The position numbers and the translations under genes were made by a program. Below are positions 57,950-64,000 of a stretch of DNA of 64,000 bases, one piece after another; the first letter of the stretch is position 1, and each line of letters opens with the position of its first letter. Below the pieces are notes generated by a model. The model did no database searches, was not told the origin of the DNA, and saw only the letters and a program-made list of their open reading frames with translations. The DNA comes from Antarcticimicrobium sediminis (lineage in GTDB: Bacteria; Pseudomonadota; Alphaproteobacteria; Rhodobacterales; Rhodobacteraceae), in the NCBI RefSeq assembly GCF_004348975.1, contig NZ_SMFP01000012.1:62001-126000 (forward strand), written 5' to 3'.

Positions 57950-59410
57950 TCAGCTTACGTCGAAGAGTTGGTGGGCAAGGTCCTCGATCCGGCTTGACCA
58001 GGCAAGGCCGTCCCGCCACGTCCGTGGGATCGCACGCGCACCCTGCAGGGCGCCCGCCAGTTGCCCGGTGATGGCGGCGGTGGTGTCTGCATCCTCGCCG
58101 AGATTGGCGGCTCGCAGGACCGCCCCAGAAAAATCTCCGGATGCGCCAACGCTCCAGAGCGCGGCCTCGAGCGAATGGGCAACATAGCCCGAGGCCCGGA
58201 TCTGCCCCCTTGTCCGGCCGCGCCACGAGCCGCTCATGATTTCTTCGATGCGGTCGGCATATCCACCGGATCGGTTGCGCAGGACTGCACTGCGTGGCTG
58301 GCCCTCGATCGCGTCGGCAAGCAGGTCGGCCCAGGCCACGCAGGCATCGACCGCTTCGGCCGCAGCATGGGTGGTCCGGCTTTGCCGGGCCGCGACATCG
58401 CGCAGCCGCTCCCGGTCTCGCCAGTGCCGGATCGCCACCGGGGCCAGGCGCATTAGGCTGCCATTGCCGGCGCTCATGGGATCGGTCGAGCCCGCCATTG
58501 GATCGCCAGAGCTTTTCCAGCGCGCAAGCGCCTGACGCGTGGTGATGCCGATGTCGAAGCACTGCCCCGTGCAGGAATAGGTGCCATGTTCGTGCCAGTC
58601 GACGAAGCGCTGCATGAGATCGCCGACATCGAGATCTGCATCCGCGGCGAGGCTGTCGCCCAAGGCCAGTGCCATCGCGGTGTCGTCGGTCCACTCTCCC
58701 GGCTTCAGGCCGAAGGGGCCACCGCCCACCATACCGGTCAGCAGGGGGTAACTGTCCCGGCTGCGGAACTCCAGCGTCGTGCCGAGAGCATCGCCCAAGG
58801 CGAGACCTAGAAGGGCCCCGGCCGCGCGGTCGCGGATCGCGCCCTCAGTCGCAAGCGGTTCGGGTTCGGGCCTCTCGTGCTGGCGCAGCACGAAGCGCTC
58901 CTGCTCCAGCGTTTCGATCGCGCCTGGCCGCACGGCCCGGACGGCAGCAATGGCCCTGCCGGGATCTGTTCCCAGTTCGGCCATCAGCCGGGCTGCAATG
59001 GTGCCGGCTCGGCCGAGCCCGCCCTTGCAATGCACCAGGACGTCGAAACCGGAGCGCAACCGGCCGAGGAGATCCGGCCCGGCAAGGGCCCAATCCCGTT
59101 CGAAGCGCTGATCCGGAACCGCGACGTCCGGGATGGGCAAATGGAACCAGTCCATGTGTCGAGCCCGGACCTCGGCCCCCATCCCGGCGACCTGCAGCGT
59201 TGCCAGTTCATGATCCTCGACCAGCGTCACGACGGCCACCGCACCCCAATCCCCGATCGCATCGAGATCGAGGCCAAGATCCCGGTTCCAACTGCCGGAC
59301 ATCGCACCCGGCTGGACCTTGCCGGGGCAGAAGGTGATCCCGATCCGGCCTGAGTCCGCGAAGGGGCGGAGTTCGGCGATCTGGAGCGGGTGGGTTAGGC
59401 TTGTGCGCAT
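57950..59410 (-). CDS. Dual-specificity phosphatase fused to ADP-ribosylglycohydrolase
   Basis: A 486-residue fusion. Residues of about 20-170 form a protein-tyrosine/dual-specificity phosphatase-like domain, with the Cys-based loop HCKGGLGRAGT (H127, C128, R134) and a possible general acid in IPDVAVPD. Residues from about 190 form an ADP-ribosylglycohydrolase: GALLGLALGDALGTTLEF, the Mg/ADP-ribose sites GEWTDDTAMALALGDSL (239-243), GNGSLMRLAPVAI and NLGEDADTTAAITGQLAGAL. The second domain should remove ADP-ribose from proteins or nucleic acids. GAGGAG precedes ATG 59410. It follows the methylase pair convergently. Confidence 0.9.
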   Translation of the reverse strand: MRTSLTHPLQIAELRPFADSGRIGITFCPGKVQPGAMSGSWNRDLGLDLDAIGDWGAVAVVTLVEDHELATLQVAGMGAEVRARHMDWFHLPIPDVAVPDQRFERDWALAGPDLLGRLRSGFDVLVHCKGGLGRAGTIAARLMAELGTDPGRAIAAVRAVRPGAIETLEQERFVLRQHERPEPEPLATEGAIRDRAAGALLGLALGDALGTTLEFRSRDSYPLLTGMVGGGPFGLKPGEWTDDTAMALALGDSLAADADLDVGDLMQRFVDWHEHGTYSCTGQCFDIGITTRQALARWKSSGDPMAGSTDPMSAGNGSLMRLAPVAIRHWRDRERLRDVAARQSRTTHAAAEAVDACVAWADLLADAIEGQPRSAVLRNRSGGYADRIEEIMSGSWRGRTRGQIRASGYVAHSLEAALWSVGASGDFSGAVLRAANLGEDADTTAAITGQLAGALQGARAIPRTWRDGLAWSSRIEDLAHQLFDVS

Positions 59411-59953
59411 TGGGATACTCCTCAAGCAAGAACGCAGGCGCCACGCGACACACTGGTTCCGATGCCGCTGGCAGCAGCACAGCAATGCTCCGAAATGAAT
59501 GACTTGCAACGGATTTGTGCTGGAAAACGTGAAAAACGCTTAAGTGCGTCAGCGTCTCGGCAGTCCGAATCCCGTTCCCTCCGCCATTATCCCCATTGCG
59601 AACCAGTGACGCCGTCCTGACGGGCACGTATTTTTCCGTGTTATCAAAGGGGTTTGCGCGAACCGACCGAACTTCATAGACGCGCTGTCAGGCTAAAGTC
59701 GGGCTCAGAATGACCCTCAGTCTCAGTTTGGGCGAACCGCGCTCGCCACGGTTCGGTCCACTTTTCTTACGCTTTTTCAATAACCTGACGTCGAACTCCG
59801 CCAAAACCCAATCGTGCGATCCGAATGATATCGATGGCAACATAGACAGAACGCGCAGTAGGCGCGTTGCTCGGGAAGCCAGCGTAAATTGGCGGATTGC
59901 TAGGGTTGGTTCGCGACGCTTTTCCTTACCGAAACCCATTCCATCATCAGATC
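59411..59953. other. Gene-free stretch with tRNA-like relic
   Basis: No supported gene. Apart from the 23-bp tRNA-like relic listed separately, I see only AT-moderate DNA and short open frames. The promoter of the phosphatase fusion is at the left end. The 3' end of the HKD-protein gene is at the right. Confidence 0.6.
59564..59586 (+). other. Relic of a serine-tRNA-like 3' end (possible att site)
   Basis: TCCGAATCCCGTTCCCTCCG followed by CCA resembles the T-loop, acceptor 3' strand and CCA end of a serine tRNA. Nothing upstream completes a T stem or the rest of a tRNA. It matches the 3' end of tRNA-Ser(UGA) at only about 19 of 25 positions, so it would derive from a different isoacceptor. 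Such 3' remnants are left as attachment sites by integrative elements. Confidence 0.5.
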
Positions 59954-62194
59954 CTACTGGCCCGCTTGGAGAGTAACGATACTATCAGTTTCTTCCTGGA
60001 GTCTCGCAGTGCGCGTTATCTCTTGTATGAGCAGCGTCTCCTTGCCCCGGTGCCCGGAAATCGCTGACCCCAGCTTGTGATGCAACTTGGAAAGAACGAT
60101 CCCCATCGACCTACACACGACAGGCATGTTATCTTTTTGCGCTCTTTCGAATACCATTTTGGCCGTCATCAGGATTTGAGCCAATACCTCGATTTGCTCG
60201 TCCTCAACGTCCGACTCTGACAAAGCCTCTGGGATCGCCTCCACAAAACCTTGAAGGCAGCGTCCGAGCATGCGGATCCAACCGCTTCCCGGCTTGTTCG
60301 GCCCAAAAGCTTTGGCCTCACCCGCGGTACTATCTGTCTCCGCGGCCTCAGATCGCATCGTGGTGATGAACGCCTGAATCATGGTTAGGGCCGTTATTGA
60401 CAAGGGCTCCAACCCACCAGATTGGAGACCGTCGAGAATGACCTGCAGGAATTCACTCAGCTGATCCCGCCGCTGGTCTGGTGAGCGCTTATGAACTGCC
60501 GCTGGCTGCTTGCTTCCACTCGAAGATCCACCATTACTCAATTCGGACTGCGTCGTGCGGGGCTGTAGATGCCGCAGGATCTGTGCAATCCGATCATATG
60601 CGCTCCGGAACGCCACATCCCTCTCAGCATTCGTCGAAAACCCTTGGGCCGCCTCCCCGAATGCATCGCTGTCAAGATGCCGACTATCATCCTCGTCCTG
60701 GGGATCGTCTCCGCGGGAAGAGGAACCATCCCGCGTGGGAACTGGTGCATCATTCTCCTGCAAGAGTTCGAAAAGACGCCTGAGTTGCTCGCACAACTCT
60801 GCATCGATCGTTTCCTGCGCATAAATCTCGTCGAGGATCTTCTGCGCTCCTGCGCGCGAAGGCGGGTTGGATCTCGCCTTGAGCTGGGAAAGGGATACGA
60901 TTGGCATCCGAACACTTCGCCTGTCTTCGATGAGCGCTTCAGCCGCAGCTGCCGCGTTCAGGTCGTCTATCCCCTCAATCCATATCCGCTCCCCGACTCC
61001 CACCGGCTCGCCGACACCTAGGCTTTTTCTCGCCACGTCGAATACCTCGATCAGGCAGGAGGACAGATCGACATCACCGGGCGGCTGCCACTCGAGCGCC
61101 GCCGCATCAAGGAAGACTGCCCCTCCGTCGATCAGCCTCTCTTCCTTGGTCTCCCCCTCATTCACAGCTCTCTGCCTCGGCTTTAAATCCGAAAGCGGCA
61201 TATTTACCGCAAGAGCGGCATCGATACCGAGCCGCTGGACAGCTGTGCCGGGCGGTTCCCAGCGCAGGATTGCTGCCTCTGCGTTACCGTTGCCCGCGAC
61301 TTCTAGAAGCGCAGGTCGGGAGATATTCGCAGAGCCTGACAAGACGAGATCACCCTCGTTAGTCTCCACTATGATCAACTTGGCGTGAAACCGACGTTTT
61401 TCGCAGGCTGATAATTGACCTGCCGAATGCAGGGAAGCCCGCTCCAGAGCTCGAAAGCCCGGTGCATCGAAATCCTGCGCCTTTGGATCGACGACTAAAG
61501 CCGTGATCTCTGGCGAAAGCCTCCTCTGCAGGATTTGCACGGCTGATAGATTGCTGTCCCAGAACGGTGCCGCGCAGACGACACGGGAAACTCGCCGTCC
61601 GCCAACGGCATCGACAAGCCGATCCGCGATTGTGGCTCCGGCACTTTCGGTGACAAATTCCACGAAACCGCTAGGTGTCTCTATGCGACTGGCGGCCCTC
61701 ACGTGTTGCAACCAGTCCGTATTCCTCGATGCCCGCTCGAGGGCCTGCTTCATGGCTTTGTCCCGCCGGTCCGTGTGACTTGCGAAATAGGCCAGCGCTG
61801 CGGCCAGAAGGGGCGCTGCCGTCATGTCGTTTTGATTAACTTCAAGAACTTCCAGTATTTCGAGATTACCGTGAAGGCCAGCACCGGTCAGATTGGCCGA
61901 CCCAACGATCAGTCGGCCTTTCGTCTTGCCAAACTGGAGGACCATCTTCGGATGAAACGCTCCTTTAACTGATCGTTTGGCGAGGTGGTAACGTGCGCCA
62001 GCTGAGACTGGCAGCCCTGTCTCGGCAAAAGCCGCATTGAGCATGTCAGTGTCAGCGAGAACAGCAATGTTGCGGCAGCCGTTTGATCGAAGTCGAGACC
62101 TGATCACGTCTTCGAACACTCCAGCATCGAAACGGAACGTGGTCATTAGTGCAGTATGAAATCCGTGCTCCGCGAAAGCCTCGTAGTACTTCAA
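59954..62194 (-). CDS. Tandem-HKD phospholipase D-type protein (possible nuclease)
   Basis: This protein of about 746 residues has two HKD-like half-sites. The first is HPKMVLQFGKTKGRLIVGSANLT (His81, Lys83, Ser/Asn 98-103); the second is FHAKLIIVETNEGDLVLSGSANIS (His270, Lys272, 287-292). They form one PLD-fold active site. The start is TTG at 62194, with GGGAGG spaced 6 nt before it and a 4-nt TTGA overlap with the upstream gene's stop, far better than the ATG at 62275. The C-terminal 400 residues are helical with acidic linkers and no family I recognise. PLD-fold proteins of this type act as nucleases in restriction and defence. Confidence 0.82.
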   Translation of the reverse strand: MKYYEAFAEHGFHTALMTTFRFDAGVFEDVIRSRLRSNGCRNIAVLADTDMLNAAFAETGLPVSAGARYHLAKRSVKGAFHPKMVLQFGKTKGRLIVGSANLTGAGLHGNLEILEVLEVNQNDMTAAPLLAAALAYFASHTDRRDKAMKQALERASRNTDWLQHVRAASRIETPSGFVEFVTESAGATIADRLVDAVGGRRVSRVVCAAPFWDSNLSAVQILQRRLSPEITALVVDPKAQDFDAPGFRALERASLHSAGQLSACEKRRFHAKLIIVETNEGDLVLSGSANISRPALLEVAGNGNAEAAILRWEPPGTAVQRLGIDAALAVNMPLSDLKPRQRAVNEGETKEERLIDGGAVFLDAAALEWQPPGDVDLSSCLIEVFDVARKSLGVGEPVGVGERIWIEGIDDLNAAAAAEALIEDRRSVRMPIVSLSQLKARSNPPSRAGAQKILDEIYAQETIDAELCEQLRRLFELLQENDAPVPTRDGSSSRGDDPQDEDDSRHLDSDAFGEAAQGFSTNAERDVAFRSAYDRIAQILRHLQPRTTQSELSNGGSSSGSKQPAAVHKRSPDQRRDQLSEFLQVILDGLQSGGLEPLSITALTMIQAFITTMRSEAAETDSTAGEAKAFGPNKPGSGWIRMLGRCLQGFVEAIPEALSESDVEDEQIEVLAQILMTAKMVFERAQKDNMPVVCRSMGIVLSKLHHKLGSAISGHRGKETLLIQEITRTARLQEETDSIVTLQAGQ

Positions 62195-63708
62195 GCAGAT
62201 CCTCCCAATGAATTCTCGCGGCGATGCATCCACCGCCGCCCAAGGGCCGTGATCCGACCGTCTTTGAGCAGGCATATGTCGTTCAAAAACTGAACTGCCG
62301 TTCCCAGTCTCGGGCCGCTTGCTTCGACTGTGCGGCTCTCCCGTGCCCGCACAGTCCCGCTTTCCGCCTCGATCAGGAACGTGTAGTTGTTCTGCCCATG
62401 GAACTTGCGCGCCGCGACCCGCAAGTGCCTCCTGATGACACGCTCATCAAGGATTTGGGCGAAACCCCGTTCCGCTGAGGCGCTGTCGAGCTTTTTGATC
62501 AATTTCAGCTCCGAATACACCGTCTGCCCTTCGTTTGTGGGTGGATAGGCGTCCTCAAGAACATCCATATCTTCCGACCAAAGGCGCGCCAGCCGGGCGA
62601 CAGGGGCAATTATCTCATCCAGTGAGGCGCCGCGCACCAGTGCCGATTCCTGCAATTCTTCGAAATCCGTCTCGCGATACGCTTCATCGACGCCGCCCCG
62701 CCAGTTGCGGAACGATTGCCCAGACAAGGGGGCGGAAATCTCTCCGACGAGACCCGACAACGAAGTACCGTCAGGATATTCCTCCAGTATTAGTGTTGCG
62801 TGTCGCAACAGGGCCTCGTAGCTGGTGCGGAGCACATCGCCGGCTTGGTAGGCCGCCCATAATTTGACGACATCGGTAACCGCGGAGTCGCGCTGGGCAT
62901 GCCACTCCCACCGCAGACCGTTTGCCGACACTCCGTTCCTGAAGCCCGCATCCTCATGTGCCGCAGCCATTTCCAGGATGGCTCGCAGGGTTGCACCGCG
63001 GCATTCTCCAGAATCCTCTGGGCCTTCATATCCCATCAAGAGAGCGCGAAGCAGTTCTGCCTCTTCACCGTGAGGGTCGATTCCCGATGGGGCGAATACT
63101 GAAAAACGTGCTAGATCATCCCGAGACACCACGCCTTCTTCTGCGACCGCCAGAAAAGCATCGCCTTGATCTTTGATGACGGCCTCGAACGCGGCTGCTA
63201 AACGGCGTCCAAGCTTCGTCGGAACCATTAGGTCATGGTTTTTTGCCTTGGAAATAAGACCGATCTCCTCCATTTGACCGGCATAGATACCCGGGAAAGC
63301 CCCGCCCATGGGACTGAGGTAGCGATCCTTCTCGCCAGACTGCCTGTCTGTCTCTCGTCGGAAGTCAACCGGATCTACGGCTTCAGCGAGCTTGTCACGC
63401 GCAAAAAAGTAGCCCGCGAGTCCGGTTTCATCGGGCTTGGCCGCTAAGCCTGACAGGGCAAAAAGCGCTTCGACGCGTCGGGTGTGATCCTGAAATATCT
63501 CCTGGCTCGTCGATTGCCCGCCCTTGGCGTCCGCGTATCTGGTCAACCACCAGGCGTGAAAGCTGTAATAGCGTATCCGCGTGGTTACAGAGCTGAATCC
63601 CGGCAGAAGCCCCTTTTGATAGAGCTGCTCGATAGGGCCCAACATCGCGAGAGGATCGAGCCCCCGCGTTTGTCCGGCCGTCGTCCAACGAGATGGCGCG
63701 TCCAGCAA
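62191..63708 (-). CDS. Unrecognised 505-residue protein, operon partner of the HKD protein
   Basis: A 505-residue soluble protein I do not recognise. The first 60 residues contain GLDPLAMLGPIEQLYQKGLL and TTRIRYYSFHAWWLTRY, rich in aromatic residues. The rest is mostly helical, acidic (VFAPSGIDPHGEEAELLRAL, VYSELKLIKKLDSASAERGF), with a C-terminal basic, histidine-containing segment (RRHLRVAARKFHGQNNYTF). It starts with TTG 63708 after GAGG (7-nt spacer). Its stop overlaps the TTG of the HKD gene by 4 nt, so the two are made together. Codon use is less GC-biased than in the core genes. A helper or sensor for the nuclease is a guess. Confidence 0.75.
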   Translation of the reverse strand: MLDAPSRWTTAGQTRGLDPLAMLGPIEQLYQKGLLPGFSSVTTRIRYYSFHAWWLTRYADAKGGQSTSQEIFQDHTRRVEALFALSGLAAKPDETGLAGYFFARDKLAEAVDPVDFRRETDRQSGEKDRYLSPMGGAFPGIYAGQMEEIGLISKAKNHDLMVPTKLGRRLAAAFEAVIKDQGDAFLAVAEEGVVSRDDLARFSVFAPSGIDPHGEEAELLRALLMGYEGPEDSGECRGATLRAILEMAAAHEDAGFRNGVSANGLRWEWHAQRDSAVTDVVKLWAAYQAGDVLRTSYEALLRHATLILEEYPDGTSLSGLVGEISAPLSGQSFRNWRGGVDEAYRETDFEELQESALVRGASLDEIIAPVARLARLWSEDMDVLEDAYPPTNEGQTVYSELKLIKKLDSASAERGFAQILDERVIRRHLRVAARKFHGQNNYTFLIEAESGTVRARESRTVEASGPRLGTAVQFLNDICLLKDGRITALGRRWMHRRENSLGGSA

Positions 63709-63936
63709 TTTTTTACCTCGCCTTGTTCAAGTGTCCTCATATTGGCCGATAACTAAGCGCAGAAGCAAATGCGGATCGAAGTCTTTGGTTTAGTGAAAAA
63801 CGCTGTGGTTTCATCCGAATGAGGGTGGTCGCAAACGACCGAAATCGAAGCAATGTCTACAACAGAGCTTCTTAGTCGGACATAGACTGCTCTCCCGCCC
63901 GTACCCATGAGTTTCCCGGCGCGAAGGGGTTGGACC
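63709..63936. other. Upstream region of the 505-aa/HKD operon
   Basis: No gene is supported on either strand. It should hold the operon's promoter on the minus strand. No tRNA or repeat is seen. Confidence 0.55.
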
Positions 63937-64000
63937 TCAGTCAAACACTTGCCCCGGCTGCTCGGCCCACGGCAGCTCCGCCACGCCACAGAGGTCGAAG
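63937..64000 (-). CDS. Partial gene running off the right edge (C-terminus only)
   Basis: An open minus-strand frame ending with TGA at 63937-63939 encodes FDLCGVAELPWAEQPGQVFD at its C-terminus. Codon third positions are strongly GC-rich, unlike the adjacent 505-aa gene. The WAEQ element also occurs near the end of the serine recombinase in this window (LDWAEQEHLYG), so a second recombinase-like C-terminus is possible. Only 20 residues are visible. Confidence 0.4.
   Translation of the reverse strand, partial: FDLCGVAELPWAEQPGQVFD

Noticed and set aside
62195-62275. ATG at 62275 as start of the HKD protein
   Set aside because: It would overlap the upstream gene by 85 bp and has no good ribosome site; TTG 62194 has GGGAGG at a 6-nt spacing and a 4-nt overlap with the upstream stop.
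59954-63708. Assignment of the HKD protein to DISARM as DrmC
   Set aside because: DrmA and DrmB helicase-type genes are not present in the window, and the large C-terminal part does not fit a simple DrmC.

Overview
The window is GC-rich chromosomal DNA of an alphaproteobacterium, most likely a marine-type member of the Rhodobacterales (Roseobacter/Paracoccaceae group). This rests on gene content and style: a tandem glycine riboswitch before gcvTHP, a tamA-tamB pair, EI-Ntr (PtsP) downstream of lysC, DUF1178 and EcsC proteins, Entner-Doudoroff genes, an Ugp transporter, and many 4-nt ATGA overlaps. The species cannot be named from the sequence alone.

Layout. 1-4.9 kb: the edge of a surface-polysaccharide cluster (membrane polymerase-like protein, WecG/TagA-type and family 2 glycosyltransferases, glucokinase). 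4.9-15 kb: outer-membrane assembly pair tamB/tamA, a GAPDH paralogue, two small envelope proteins, a MATE exporter with a translationally coupled glyoxalase-like protein. 15-20 kb: the glycine cleavage system (tandem riboswitch, gcvT, gcvH, gcvP). 20-26 kb: an acyl-CoA dehydrogenase and the ugpBAEC glycerol-3-phosphate importer behind a Pho-box-like site. 26-37 kb: purine salvage (apt, mtnP), a SulP transporter, a flavin reductase, a GNAT, EcsC, DUF1178, SDR, lysC and ptsP. 37-40 kb: a 750-bp gene-free, partly AT-rich gap, edd-eda and tRNA-Cys. 40-44 kb: small proteins and a four-gene bufferin-type RiPP operon (precursor, MNIO enzyme, partner protein, DoxX). 44-53 kb: thrS, an AEC transporter, an MBL hydrolase, tatD, and the compact operon SPOR lipoprotein-dacC-tmk-holB, then tRNA-Ser(UGA).

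From 53 kb to the right edge the content changes to accessory DNA: a large serine recombinase coupled to a DUF2924 gene, a divergent ParB-domain/DNA methylase gene coupled to a DUF5681 gene, a fusion of a dual-specificity phosphatase with an ADP-ribosylglycohydrolase, a 23-bp relic resembling the 3' end of a serine tRNA, and a two-gene operon of an unrecognised 505-residue protein and a tandem-HKD (phospholipase D-type) protein. Both genes of that operon start with TTG and overlap by four bases.

The two most interesting systems are the bufferin operon (a recently recognised copper-binding peptide class, here with a strong hairpin between precursor and enzyme genes) and the unnamed 505-aa/HKD-nuclease pair, which has the size, context and architecture of an undescribed defence or DNA-processing module. 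The phosphatase-ADP-ribosylglycohydrolase fusion next to it is a third candidate.
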